DNA of 64,000 nt, from the NCBI RefSeq assembly GCF_029893965.1, contig NZ_JARXXP010000015.1, positions 102,229-166,228 of the forward strand, written 5' to 3'. This stretch comes from Paenibacillus sp. PastM-3 (GTDB lineage Bacteria > Bacillota > Bacilli > Paenibacillales > Paenibacillaceae). Positions within the stretch are counted from its first letter, which is position 1. Every line of letters starts with the position of its first letter. Below are positions 27,216-35,794 of this stretch, piece by piece. The position numbers and the translations under genes were made by a program. The notes under the pieces were generated by a model, which saw only the letters and a program-made list of their open reading frames with translations, had not been told where the DNA came from and made no database searches.

Positions 27216-28313
27216 ATGAACAAATCGCGTCATGCGCCTGACATCTGGCTGCTGATCCCCATACTTGCCCTGCTGGTCATCGGCATGGTGATGGTTTACA
27301 GCGCCGGATCTGTCCTGGGCTTCCGCAATTATGGCGATTCGTTTTATTTTGTCAAAAGACAGCTGCTGTTCGCCGGACTTGGCCTTGGTGCAATGTTCGT
27401 TACCGCCAACACGGATTATCTGGTGCTGAAGAAGTTTGCACGGCCTGCACTGATCCTCTGCTTCATCCTGCTTGTCCTGGTTTTAATTCCGGGCATCGGG
27501 GTAGTCCGCGGCGGTGCGCGGAGCTGGCTGGGGATCAGCAGCTTCGGCATTCAGCCCTCCGAATTTATGAAGATGGGGATGATTCTGTTCCTGGCCAACT
27601 GGCTGGGCAAGGATGATTATGACATCTCCAGCTTCACACGCGGCCTGCTGCCGCCGCTCGCCCTGATCGGCTCGGCGTTCGCGCTGATTATGCTCCAGCC
27701 GGACCTCGGCACAGGCACCGTGATGTTCGGTGCGGCGCTTATGATGGTCTTCACGGCAGGCGCCCGGATGAAACACCTGCTCTCGCTCGGGGGGCTGGGG
27801 GTGCTCGGCTTTGCCGGGCTGATTGCCGCTGCACCTTACCGGCTGAAGCGGATTACAGCCTTTCTTGACCCCTGGTCCGATCCTCTTGGCGCCGGATATC
27901 AGATTATCCAGTCCCTTTATGCGATTGGTCCCGGAGGGCTGGGCGGTCTCGGGCTGGGGATGAGCCGGCAGAAATACAGCTATGTGCCGGAGCCGCAGAC
28001 TGATTTTATTTTTTCTATACTTACTGAGGAGCTGGGTTTCATCGGGGGAATTGCGGTGCTGATCCTCTTCCTGATCCTGATCTGGCGGGGAATGAAGGTG
28101 GCGATGAGCCTGCCTGACCGGTTCGGCAGCTATCTGGCGGTAGGGATTGTCAGTATGGTAGCAGTTCAGGTCATCATTAACATTGGTGTGGTTATCGGAA
28201 TGATGCCGGTAACCGGCATTACCCTTCCGCTGATCAGCTACGGGGGATCTTCGCTGACTCTGATGCTTACGGCACTCGGCATTTTACTGAATCTATCCCG
28301 TTATGCGAGGTGA
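27216..28313 (+). CDS. spoVE: SEDS glycosyltransferase SpoVE/FtsW
   Basis: 365 aa, ten-helix SEDS family peptidoglycan polymerase. Motifs: VMVYSAG, KRQLLFAGLGL, GGARSWLGISSFGIQPSEFMK (conserved region, about residues 108-128), DLGTG, YGxDFIFSILTEELGF-type loop and GMMPVTGITLPLISYGGSS. The position between murD and murG is that of spoVE in B. subtilis, partner of SpoVD in cortex synthesis. An FtsW role in vegetative division is also possible if no other SEDS gene serves it. The ATG at 27216 with GAGGTG 9 bases upstream is chosen. Confidence 0.88.
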   Translation: MNKSRHAPDIWLLIPILALLVIGMVMVYSAGSVLGFRNYGDSFYFVKRQLLFAGLGLGAMFVTANTDYLVLKKFARPALILCFILLVLVLIPGIGVVRGGARSWLGISSFGIQPSEFMKMGMILFLANWLGKDDYDISSFTRGLLPPLALIGSAFALIMLQPDLGTGTVMFGAALMMVFTAGARMKHLLSLGGLGVLGFAGLIAAAPYRLKRITAFLDPWSDPLGAGYQIIQSLYAIGPGGLGGLGLGMSRQKYSYVPEPQTDFIFSILTEELGFIGGIAVLILFLILIWRGMKVAMSLPDRFGSYLAVGIVSMVAVQVIINIGVVIGMMPVTGITLPLISYGGSSLTLMLTALGILLNLSRYAR

Positions 28314-28318
28314 AAGAG

Positions 28319-29434
28319 ATGCGTATCGTATTAAGCGGCGGTGGCACGGGGGGACATATTTATCCCGCCGTTGCCGTCGCCAGGCAGCTTGAAGCGGAAG
28401 AGGGAGGATCGGCCTTTCTCTATATCGGCGGCAAACGAGGTCTGGAGAGCAGGCTCGTTCCCCAGGAGAATCTTCCTTTTAAAGCTATTGATATTACCGG
28501 CTTCCGCCGGAAGATTTCGATGGACAATGTAAAGACGATAATGCGTTTTCTGAAGGGGGTTAAGGCCTCCAAGGAAATGCTGCGCGAGTTCAAGCCTGAT
28601 GTCGTTATCGGCACAGGCGGCTATGTATGCGGCCCTGTAGTATACGCGGCCTCCCGTCTCGGGATTCCGACGCTTATCCATGAACAGAATGCGATTCCCG
28701 GACTGACGAACAAATTTCTGAGCCGGTATGCCGATACGGTAGCCGTAAGCTTTGAAGGCACAGAATCCGCTTTTCCGGGCGGCAAAAACGTCATCTATAC
28801 CGGTAATCCAAGAGCTACAACGGTCACAGCTGCAAGCCCGCAGCGAGGTTACGCGTCCCTTGGCATACCTGAAGGAAGTACGGTTGTGCTTGTGGTCGGC
28901 GGCAGCGGCGGAGCCAAGGCGATTAACCGGGCAATGATTGAGATGGTACCGTTTGTGGGTAAGGGTAATGGAGTTCATTATGTTTATGTTACAGGCGAGT
29001 CTTACTTTGAAGAAACCCGCAAGGCCCTGCGTCAAAAGCTCGGGGGAGAGCCAAGCTGGCTGCATGTACTCCCCTATGTCCACAATATGCCTGAGGTGCT
29101 GGCCTGTACCTCGCTGATTGTGAACCGGGCGGGCGCCTCCTTTTTGGCCGAGATTACGGCTTTGGGCATTCCCTCCGTCCTCATTCCGTCCCCTAATGTG
29201 ACGAACAATCACCAGGAAGCTAATGCAAGACAGCTGGAACGTGAAGGTGCGGCGGTTGTACTGCTGGAGAAGGATTTGACCGGCAAGGCGCTGCATGAAG
29301 CTGTTCAGCGGATCATCGGGGCAGAGTCACTGCGGAGCAGCATGGCGGAATCGTCCAGACGTCTGGGCAAACGGGATTCCGCTGCGCTGGTCGTCAGCGA
29401 ACTGCGGCGGCTTGCCGCCATACGGAAGAAATAA
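28319..29434 (+). CDS. murG: UDP-GlcNAc transferase to lipid I
   Basis: 371 aa GT28 glycosyltransferase that makes lipid II at the inner membrane face. It starts MRIVLSGGGTGGHIYPAVAV (G-loop 1). Further motifs are GTGGYVCGPVVYAA, LIHEQNAIPGLTN, VVGGSGGAKAINRAM and NRAGASFLAEITALGIPSVLIPSP. The ATG at 28319 has GAGG 8 bases upstream, overlapping the spoVE stop region; a GTG at 28310 is the alternative. Confidence 0.95.
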   Translation: MRIVLSGGGTGGHIYPAVAVARQLEAEEGGSAFLYIGGKRGLESRLVPQENLPFKAIDITGFRRKISMDNVKTIMRFLKGVKASKEMLREFKPDVVIGTGGYVCGPVVYAASRLGIPTLIHEQNAIPGLTNKFLSRYADTVAVSFEGTESAFPGGKNVIYTGNPRATTVTAASPQRGYASLGIPEGSTVVLVVGGSGGAKAINRAMIEMVPFVGKGNGVHYVYVTGESYFEETRKALRQKLGGEPSWLHVLPYVHNMPEVLACTSLIVNRAGASFLAEITALGIPSVLIPSPNVTNNHQEANARQLEREGAAVVLLEKDLTGKALHEAVQRIIGAESLRSSMAESSRRLGKRDSAALVVSELRRLAAIRKK

Positions 29435-29656
29435 GGTTAGGCTGCCGGCAGGCCGCTGCTCCAGAGCCGCTCTTATTCTCCTGCTGTCACACACCCGGGG
29501 TTATGAACATAGGATAATCCTATAATCGTGACAATCACCCAAGGTTCTTCCCGCAGGATGAGATGCCTAGGCGTATACTGTTGTACCAGGGGCGTTTCAC
29601 AGGTTTTGGTCGGGAGAAACCGGTTGTGGGTGAGCGGTAATCTCGGAGGTGATACA

Positions 29657-30940
29657 TTGGACAAATTGGTGATTGAGGGTGGAAGTCCCCTGTCAGGCAC
29701 CATACGTATCCATGGAGCAAAAAATGCGGCTCTGCCGATCCTGGCGGCAAGCCTGCTGGCCGAAGGAGTTCACTCACTGCATAATGTGCCGAAGCTGCTG
29801 GACATCGAGACCATGCTGAACATTTTGGGACGGTTGGGCTGCAGGGCTGTGCATGAGGAAGAAACGGTAACAATGGATACGTCAACCTTAAGCACTTCCC
29901 ATGTTCCGGAGGATTTAATGCGGCAGATGCGGTCTTCCATTTTTTTAATGGGACCCTTATTGGCCAGATTTGGTGAGGTGACGATCTATCAGCCGGGCGG
30001 CTGTGCAATCGGGGAACGCAAGATTGACCTTCACCTGCAGGGCCTCAAGCTGCTGGGGGCTGAGATTGAGGAGGTTAGCGGGAGGATTTCCTGCCGGGCC
30101 GGCAGGCTGACAGGGAGCGACATTCATCTTGATTATCCCAGTGTTGGTGCCACAGAGAATATTATGATGGCAGCGGCAATGGCTGAGGGCACGACTACGA
30201 TATCAGGTGCGGCCAGAGAGCCGGAAATCCAGGACCTGCAGAATTTCCTGAATGCGATGGGGGCCCAGATTATCGGCGCTGGCACCGATACCATCACTAT
30301 CCGGGGTGTCGAGAAGCTCTATTCGTGTACGTATGAGGTCATCCCTGACCGGATCGTTGCCGGCACGGTCATGATTGCTGCTGCTGCAACGCGCGGAAAT
30401 GTCACCCTGACCCACACCAATGCCGGACATTTAACCTCGCTCATCCATGTGCTGAGGCGGGCAGGTGTTCAAATTACAGTCTGCAATGATATAATTAATG
30501 TCAGCTGTGTTGGGCGTCCACGTGCGGTAGAGCGGATAGTGACATCGCCGTATCCCTCCTTTCCGACGGATCTGCAGTCTCAGGTGATGGTGCTGCTGTC
30601 GCTTGCCGACGGTTTCAGTGTCATTAAAGAGACGGTATTCGAGGGCCGCTTCAAGCATGTGGAGGAGATGGCCCGGATGGGTGCGGATATCTCCACTGAC
30701 CTGAACCGCGCATTTATCCGCGGTGTCCAGAGATTGTACGGGGCAACAGTGGAAGCAACGGACCTGCGGGCCGGAGCCGCCCTGGTGATCGCCGGTCTCG
30801 CAGCACAGGGAACTACTATTGTTGAGCAGGCGCACCACATCGACCGCGGGTATGACGGCATCGAGCTGCTGTTTCAGAAGCTGGGTGCACGTATCAGCCG
30901 CAAAGTACCTGTACCGGGTCCCTTTGATTTGGCCAATTAA
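29657..30940 (+). CDS. murA: UDP-GlcNAc 1-carboxyvinyltransferase
   Basis: 427 aa MurA, transfers enolpyruvate from PEP to UDP-GlcNAc, the first committed peptidoglycan step. It starts (TTG)DKLVIEGGSPLSGTIRIHGAKN with CGGAGGTGA 7 bases upstream. The active-site loop PGGCAIGERKIDLH keeps Cys116, the residue that fosfomycin modifies. Also seen: YPSFPTDLQSQ and ENRF-like FEGRFKHVEEMARMGADI. In B. subtilis this slot between murG and divIB holds murB. The frame runs upstream to 29528 but those codons show no family similarity. Confidence 0.93.
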   Translation: MDKLVIEGGSPLSGTIRIHGAKNAALPILAASLLAEGVHSLHNVPKLLDIETMLNILGRLGCRAVHEEETVTMDTSTLSTSHVPEDLMRQMRSSIFLMGPLLARFGEVTIYQPGGCAIGERKIDLHLQGLKLLGAEIEEVSGRISCRAGRLTGSDIHLDYPSVGATENIMMAAAMAEGTTTISGAAREPEIQDLQNFLNAMGAQIIGAGTDTITIRGVEKLYSCTYEVIPDRIVAGTVMIAAAATRGNVTLTHTNAGHLTSLIHVLRRAGVQITVCNDIINVSCVGRPRAVERIVTSPYPSFPTDLQSQVMVLLSLADGFSVIKETVFEGRFKHVEEMARMGADISTDLNRAFIRGVQRLYGATVEATDLRAGAALVIAGLAAQGTTIVEQAHHIDRGYDGIELLFQKLGARISRKVPVPGPFDLAN

Positions 30941-30944
30941 AGCT

Positions 30945-30983
30945 CCCTGTCTCCTTCGGCTTCGGCCAGGGAAGGAGACAGGG
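30945..30983 (+). terminator. Hairpin between murA and divIB
   Basis: The 12-base stem CCCTGTCTCCTT / AAGGAGACAGGG has only a weak T tail (CCTTATT). It looks like a partial terminator or an mRNA processing/stability hairpin inside the operon. Confidence 0.55.
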
Positions 30984-31004
30984 CCTTATTACGGAGATAT
31001 GAGA

Positions 31005-31760
31005 ATGCCTAAAACCCGACTGCCTCGTCTAAAAGAGGACAAGCCTGTAAAAAAAATGAGCCGTAAAATCACTGTCATTCTGCTGCTGCTTTTCATAGCG
31101 CTGCTGGCCGTAATTTTTTTCCGGTCCTCCGTCAGCCGCATCACGGAAATCAATTTTCAGGGTAATAAATACACTACCCGGGAGGAACTGCTGGAGAGAA
31201 GCGGCCTGGTAATCGGCGGACAGTTTTTCGCAGCCTCAGCTGATTCTGTGGAAGATTCGCTGAAGGGGCTTAAAACAGTCAAGGAGGCCACCGTGATCAA
31301 GAATTTTCCGGGGATTGTCAACATTACCATTGAAGAGTTTCCGGCTGTAGCCTACGAGCTGGATCAACAGGGGATTCTTGAAGCCATACTGTCCAGTGGA
31401 GCTGCCGTTAAGGTGAATGACACCGGGATAGCGGTAGAGAAGCCGATTCTGACCGGTTGGAAGGAAGGGGATCCCAATAAGGCCAAGTTGTCCCAGGCTT
31501 TAGCCGGTATTCCCAATGAATTGACCAGTGACATCTCCGAGATCGTCCCTTCACCGACTCTATCTTTTCCGGACCGCATTAAGCTGTACACCCGTTCGCA
31601 TTTCGAGGTGATTACAGCAATCTCTCTGCTGAAGGATAAGGTGGAATACCTGAACCAGGTGATTGAGACCGAGGAGCCCGGACTGATCAAGATGCTGGAA
31701 GCTGATACGTATGTGCCTTTCGTGGCAGATTCCCAGGATGCAAATGACATACAAGAGTAA
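31005..31760 (+). CDS. divIB: Cell-division protein DivIB/FtsQ
   Basis: 251 aa bitopic membrane protein: basic cytoplasmic tail, membrane helix (about 24-42), POTRA domain starting SRITEINFQGNKYTTREELLERSG, then the FtsQ beta domain with IKNFPGIVNITIEEFPAVAY and a C-terminal tail. Part of the FtsL-DivIC-DivIB divisome complex. The ATG at 31005 (GGAG 8 bases upstream) is preferred over the ATG at 30999. Confidence 0.9.
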   Translation: MPKTRLPRLKEDKPVKKMSRKITVILLLLFIALLAVIFFRSSVSRITEINFQGNKYTTREELLERSGLVIGGQFFAASADSVEDSLKGLKTVKEATVIKNFPGIVNITIEEFPAVAYELDQQGILEAILSSGAAVKVNDTGIAVEKPILTGWKEGDPNKAKLSQALAGIPNELTSDISEIVPSPTLSFPDRIKLYTRSHFEVITAISLLKDKVEYLNQVIETEEPGLIKMLEADTYVPFVADSQDANDIQE

Positions 31761-32007
31761 ATAGTCCCTACTAATGATACAGAAAAAATGCTACAATCGG
31801 AGTTACGGGCAATAAGGTGTATCCCTCTTTTTTCTGCGGATTTTTTGAGAATAAAGCCTGGAAATGGTTGCTTTTTTCTTTTTATCCTTATATTTCTTGC
31901 GGGAGAAAGGACAACTCCGGACTATTAAAAGATACTCACTATAAAACCCGGCATTCCATATTATCCCATTCAAAAAAATTGTAGAAAAAAGAGGGAAAGG
32001 AATCGTG
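31761..32007 (+). other. Gap upstream of the ftsA leader ORF
   Basis: AT-rich spacer between divIB and ftsA with T-rich tracts. Several TA-rich hexamers (TATATT 31889-31894, TATAAA 31940-31945) are present, but none has a convincing -35 partner. A sporulation (SigH-type) or SigA promoter for ftsAZ is expected here from B. subtilis; I cannot place it. Confidence 0.3.
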
Positions 32008-32103
32008 ATGTTGAATATGTACAGAGAAGCTTCCCGGCTAGGGAAACCGTGTGTTTCTTCAGCATCAACTTTTAATTATAACAGGAGGTGCCATAGGGCT
32101 TGA
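32008..32103 (+). CDS. Possible 31-aa leader ORF coupled to ftsA
   Basis: ATG at 32008 with GGGAAAGGA just upstream; the ORF reads MLNMYREASRLGKPCVSSAS and continues 11 more residues. Its TGA stop (32101-32103) overlaps the ftsA TTG start by the four bases TTGA, and the ftsA ribosome site AGGAGGTG (32083-32090) lies inside its last codons. No known family. Such geometry allows translational coupling. It could also be chance. Confidence 0.4.
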   Translation: MLNMYREASRLGKPCVSSASTFNYNRRCHRA

Positions 32104-33365
32104 GCAACAATGACATCATTGTTAGTTTGGACATCGGTACATCCAAAGTGCGGGCAATTATCGGGGAAGTTACTAATGGAACCTTTAATATTATTGGCGT
32201 TGGATCTGCTGATTCGGAAGGGATACGCAAGGGTGCGATTGTAGATATCGATCAGACTGTGCAATCGATCAGAAGCGCCGTGGAGCATGCGGAGCAGATG
32301 GTCGGTATTCAAATATCCGAGGTCTATGTCGGGATTTCCGGCAACCACATCGGTCTGCAATCCAGCCATGGTGTCGTGGCCGTCCAGAATGAAGACCGGG
32401 AGATTGGTGAAGAGGACATCGATCGTGTGATCAAAGCGGCAGAGGTTATTGCAATGCCGCCTGAGCGTGAAGTTATCGATGTTGTCGCCAAACAGTATAT
32501 CGTTGACGGTCTGGAAGGAATCCAGGACCCCCGCGGCATGATCGGTGTGCGCCTGGAGGTAGAGGCGACGATTATAACCGGGGCGAAAACGCCGATACAT
32601 AATCTGCTTCGTTGTGTAGAGAAATCAGGGCTGAAGGTGAAGGATCTTGTGCTGATGTCTCTTGGAGCCGGCGGATTGGCGCTGTCCAAAGATGAGAAGT
32701 CGATGGGTGCGGTACTGGTCGATATCGGTGCAGGCTCCACGACGATAGCCGTATATGAAGAAGGTTCCCTCTGTGCCACTTCCACGATCCCCATCGGCGG
32801 AGAATTTGTAACGAATGATATTGCCTACGGGCTCCGTACACTTACGGATCAGGCGGAGAAGGTTAAGCTGAAGTATGGCTGTGCCTGGATCGATGATGCC
32901 GCCTCAGATGTTGTGTTCAAAGTGCTCCGTATCGGCAGCAATGTGGAGAAGGAGTTTAACCAGGAGGATCTGGCAGCGATTATCGAGCCGAGAGTCCAGG
33001 AAATATTTCAACTGATCCGCCAGGAAGTTAAGCGGCTGGGTTACAATGAGCTCCCCGGAGGTTATATACTTACGGGTGGTACTGTATCGATGCCGGGTGT
33101 CCTGAAGGCGGCCCAGTCTGAATTGTCGGCTTCGGTACGTATTGCTGTTCCTGACTATATCGGAGTGCGCGACCCGGGCTTCACCGGGGGTGTAGGTATT
33201 CTGCATAATGTCGTCCGCCGTTTCCGCGTTCGCGGCAATACCGGCGGAAGCGCAAATAAGAAGACGGTCAACCGAAGCAAGCAAAGCGCTGCTCCAACCC
33301 AGGAGATCGACAAGAAACCGGGGCTGATGGAGCGTATTAAGAACATGTTTAGCGAATTCATATAA
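32100..33365 (+). CDS. ftsA: Cell-division protein FtsA
   Basis: 421 aa actin-like ATPase that tethers FtsZ to the membrane. Motifs: IIVSLDIGTSKVRAIIGEV (phosphate 1), the SHS2/1C domain with YVGISGNHI, LVDIGAGSTTIAVYEEG (phosphate 2) and GGYILTGGTVSMPGVL (adenosine). It ends in the amphipathic membrane-targeting helix GLMERIKNMFSEFI. TTG start with AGGAGGTG 9 bases upstream. Confidence 0.95.
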   Translation: MSNNDIIVSLDIGTSKVRAIIGEVTNGTFNIIGVGSADSEGIRKGAIVDIDQTVQSIRSAVEHAEQMVGIQISEVYVGISGNHIGLQSSHGVVAVQNEDREIGEEDIDRVIKAAEVIAMPPEREVIDVVAKQYIVDGLEGIQDPRGMIGVRLEVEATIITGAKTPIHNLLRCVEKSGLKVKDLVLMSLGAGGLALSKDEKSMGAVLVDIGAGSTTIAVYEEGSLCATSTIPIGGEFVTNDIAYGLRTLTDQAEKVKLKYGCAWIDDAASDVVFKVLRIGSNVEKEFNQEDLAAIIEPRVQEIFQLIRQEVKRLGYNELPGGYILTGGTVSMPGVLKAAQSELSASVRIAVPDYIGVRDPGFTGGVGILHNVVRRFRVRGNTGGSANKKTVNRSKQSAAPTQEIDKKPGLMERIKNMFSEFI

Positions 33366-33429
33366 GTGTAAGTCCAGATATACTTGGACCGGCCATCCAA
33401 GCACTATTCAAGGGGGAGATGGAATCAAT

Positions 33430-34548
33430 ATGTTGGAATTTGATTTTGAAATGGAGAGCTTGGCGCAAATTAAGGTCATCGGCGTAGGCGGCGGCGGAAG
33501 CAATGCTGTCAACCGGATGATTGAAAACGGCGTTCAGGGTGTTGAGTTCATCACAGTTAATACAGATGCCCAAGCGCTGCATATGGCCAAATCGGAGCAT
33601 AAACTGCAAATCGGGGACAAGCTTACCCGGGGACTTGGCGCAGGCGCCAATCCTGAAGTAGGCAAGAAAGCGGCCGAGGAGTCCCGCGATCTGATTTCAA
33701 ATACGCTTAAGGGTGCAGATATGGTTTTCGTTACCGCAGGAATGGGTGGCGGTACAGGTACCGGCGCAGCGCCTGTGATTGCCGAGATCGCCAGAGAATG
33801 CGGAGCATTGACCGTAGGCGTCGTGACCCGCCCGTTCACTTTTGAAGGCAGAAAACGTGCTAATCAGGCAGAACTCGGAATCGAAGCACTCAAGGAAAAG
33901 GTCGATACGCTGATTGTTATTCCGAATGACCGGCTCCTGGAAATTGTAGACAAGAAAACGCCGATGCTGGAGGCATTCCGTGAAGCGGATAATGTGCTCC
34001 GCCAGGCTGTGCAAGGGATCTCTGACCTTATTCAGGTTCCCGGCCTGATTAACCTTGACTTTGCTGATGTGAAGACGATCATGACCGAACGTGGCTCTGC
34101 ACTTATGGGGATCGGTATTGCCACCGGCGAGAACCGTGCTTCTGAAGCGGCCCGCAAAGCGATTATGAGCCCGCTGCTTGAGACTTCAATCGAAGGTGCG
34201 CGCGGTGTAATTATGAATATTACAGGCGGATCCAACCTCTCATTGTATGAGGTGAATGAAGCGGCTGAGATCGTTACCGCTGCTTCCGACCCTGAAGTTA
34301 ATATGATTTTTGGTGCCATCATTGAGGAAAGCATGAAGGACGAAATCAAGGTCACGGTTATCGCTACCGGGTTCGAACACAAGCCTTCACCGGTTTCACA
34401 GACCCGCCGTCCAGCGGTCAGCAGTGAACCTGCCCCTGCTGCTGATAAGAACAACAACAATCTGCGTCCGTTCGGTAATCAGACAGCCTCTGACCAGCTT
34501 GATATTCCGACCTTTCTGCGCAACCGCACACGCGGCAGTAACGATTAG
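33430..34548 (+). CDS. ftsZ: Cell-division GTPase FtsZ
   Basis: 372 aa tubulin homologue that forms the Z ring. It has GVGGGGSNAVNRMI at residues 18-31, the tubulin signature GGGTGTG (106-112), the T7 catalytic loop NLDFADVKTIM, a variable linker and the C-terminal peptide DIPTFLRNRTR that binds FtsA and SepF. ATG with GGGGGAGATGG upstream; terminator follows. Confidence 0.97.
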   Translation: MLEFDFEMESLAQIKVIGVGGGGSNAVNRMIENGVQGVEFITVNTDAQALHMAKSEHKLQIGDKLTRGLGAGANPEVGKKAAEESRDLISNTLKGADMVFVTAGMGGGTGTGAAPVIAEIARECGALTVGVVTRPFTFEGRKRANQAELGIEALKEKVDTLIVIPNDRLLEIVDKKTPMLEAFREADNVLRQAVQGISDLIQVPGLINLDFADVKTIMTERGSALMGIGIATGENRASEAARKAIMSPLLETSIEGARGVIMNITGGSNLSLYEVNEAAEIVTAASDPEVNMIFGAIIEESMKDEIKVTVIATGFEHKPSPVSQTRRPAVSSEPAPAADKNNNNLRPFGNQTASDQLDIPTFLRNRTRGSND

Positions 34549-34573
34549 ACAACTGTAAATATTTCATACGGAA

Positions 34574-34625
34574 GCACCGTATCCCCTGGCCGGCAGGCCG
34601 GGAAGGATGCGGTGTTTTTTTGTTT
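34574..34625 (+). terminator. Terminator after ftsZ
   Basis: The stem GCACCGTATCC / GGATGCGGTG with an inner GGCCGGCAGGCC hairpin is followed by a long T run from 34615. Confidence 0.8.
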
Positions 34626-34665
34626 TTTAGCTGATATAATACGAATAACGGGAGCGGATGAACAG

Positions 34666-35595
34666 ATGGAGCTGCTTGATCCCCGGGTGGACTTTGTATT
34701 CAAACGGATTTTTGCAAGTGAAAGCAATAAGGATGTTCTGCTGGCTTTTCTGAATCGTGTACTGCAGGATGCGGGTGCACCGCCGCTTGAGGAAGTCGTG
34801 CTGCTGAATCCCTACACGGATAAGGATGATCCTCAGGACAAGCAGTCTATCTTTGATATCTGGGCGAGGACGGTCGACGGGAGGCTGATTAACATTGAAA
34901 TGCAGCTGTTCAACCAGTATGACATGGAGAAGCGGACCCTGTACTACTGGAGTAAACGTTATTCAAGCCAGCTGCAGACCGGTGGCCGGTATATAGATCT
35001 CAAAAAATGTATAACGATTAATATATTAAATTATAATGTGCTGCCAAATGCACACACCCATAGTGTATTTCATCTGCGGGAGGACAGCAGCGGTGCGCCG
35101 CTCATTGATGATATAGAAATTCATTTTCTTGAATTGCCGAAGCTGAAGAAGGCTGCTGTTCCCGGTGAAGAAGGATTGGTCAACTGGCTGCTGTTTTTAA
35201 AAGGAGATACTGATAACTGGGAGGTACTGAAGATGAATGAACCTGCACTGCAAAAAGCGATTGAAACGCTGGAATACCTGAGTCAGAATCCCGAAGCCCG
35301 GCGCAGATATGAAGACCGTCAGAAGTTCCTGCACGATGAGGCCTCACAAAGAGACGGCGCGCAAAGGGAAGGCTTTGCCAAGGGTCTGGAGGAAGGTAAG
35401 AAGGAAGGCATGAAAGAAGGCATGAAAGAAGGCATGAAAGAAGGCATGAAAGAAGGGAAGTCAGAAGGTAGGAAAGAAGGCATGGAGCAGGCTAAGTTGG
35501 AGATTGCTAAGAATTTACTCCGGATGGGAATGGATCAGCAGGCCGTCCAAGCCGCAACCGGAATTACGGAAGACGAAATCAGGTCTTTGAATTGA
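34666..35595 (+). CDS. Rpn family recombination-promoting nuclease/putative transposase
   Basis: 309 aa PD-(D/E)XK nuclease family protein. It starts MELLDPRVDFVFKRIFASES, then FDIWARTVDGRLINIEMQLF, the usual D...ExQ catalytic core of Rpn proteins, and RTLYYWSKRYSSQLQTGGRY. In E. coli RpnA is a DNA endonuclease that raises RecA-independent recombination. The tail (residues about 240-285) is a Glu/Lys helix containing four EGMK units. ATG with GGGAGCGG upstream; own terminator at 35611. It is an insertion relative to B. subtilis order, between ftsZ and spoIIGA. Confidence 0.85.
   Translation: MELLDPRVDFVFKRIFASESNKDVLLAFLNRVLQDAGAPPLEEVVLLNPYTDKDDPQDKQSIFDIWARTVDGRLINIEMQLFNQYDMEKRTLYYWSKRYSSQLQTGGRYIDLKKCITINILNYNVLPNAHTHSVFHLREDSSGAPLIDDIEIHFLELPKLKKAAVPGEEGLVNWLLFLKGDTDNWEVLKMNEPALQKAIETLEYLSQNPEARRRYEDRQKFLHDEASQRDGAQREGFAKGLEEGKKEGMKEGMKEGMKEGMKEGKSEGRKEGMEQAKLEIAKNLLRMGMDQQAVQAATGITEDEIRSLN
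35404..35451 (+). repeat. Four perfect 12-base repeats inside the Rpn gene
   Basis: GAAGGCATGAAA is repeated four times in frame (E-G-M-K), flanked by degenerate copies. Copy-number change would alter tail length without a frameshift. Confidence 0.9.
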
Positions 35596-35610
35596 ATAAC
35601 GGTGCCTCTG

Positions 35611-35640
35611 AACCAGCCTTCCCGGGCTGGTTATTTTTTT
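35611..35640 (+). terminator. Terminator after the Rpn gene
   Basis: The stem AACCAGCC / GGCTGGTT (35611-35618, 35625-35632) is followed by ATTTTTTT. Confidence 0.85.
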
Positions 35641-35667
35641 GAATGCATTCACGGACCGCAACTATAA

Positions 35668-35740
35668 CTCGACAAAAAAACCATTAGAGTGCCCCCCATG
35701 TTTAGACAGACTTTGAAAGCGGGAGTTTCTATACTAATCT
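35668..35740 (+). promoter_or_regulatory. Candidate Spo0A-controlled spoIIG promoter
   Basis: TTAGAC (35702-35707) and TATACT (35730-35735) are 22 bases apart, the same unusual spacing as the Spo0A-dependent spoIIG promoter of B. subtilis. CTCGACAAA (35668-35676) is the reverse complement of TTTGTCGAG, one base from the 0A box; a second, TGTCTAA on the minus strand, overlaps the -35. An alternative SigA pair is TTGAAA (35713) with TAATCT (35735), spacing 16. Confidence 0.5.
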
Positions 35741-35794
35741 TATCGTCCAAAAAGTGAGCCTGCTTTCGTCCGCAAGACAGCAGCTCTTAGGCAG

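Noticed and set aside
30819..31004. N-terminal extension of divIB into murA
   Set aside because: The frame is open, but it overlaps murA and a hairpin; the membrane-helix start at 31005 has the ribosome site.
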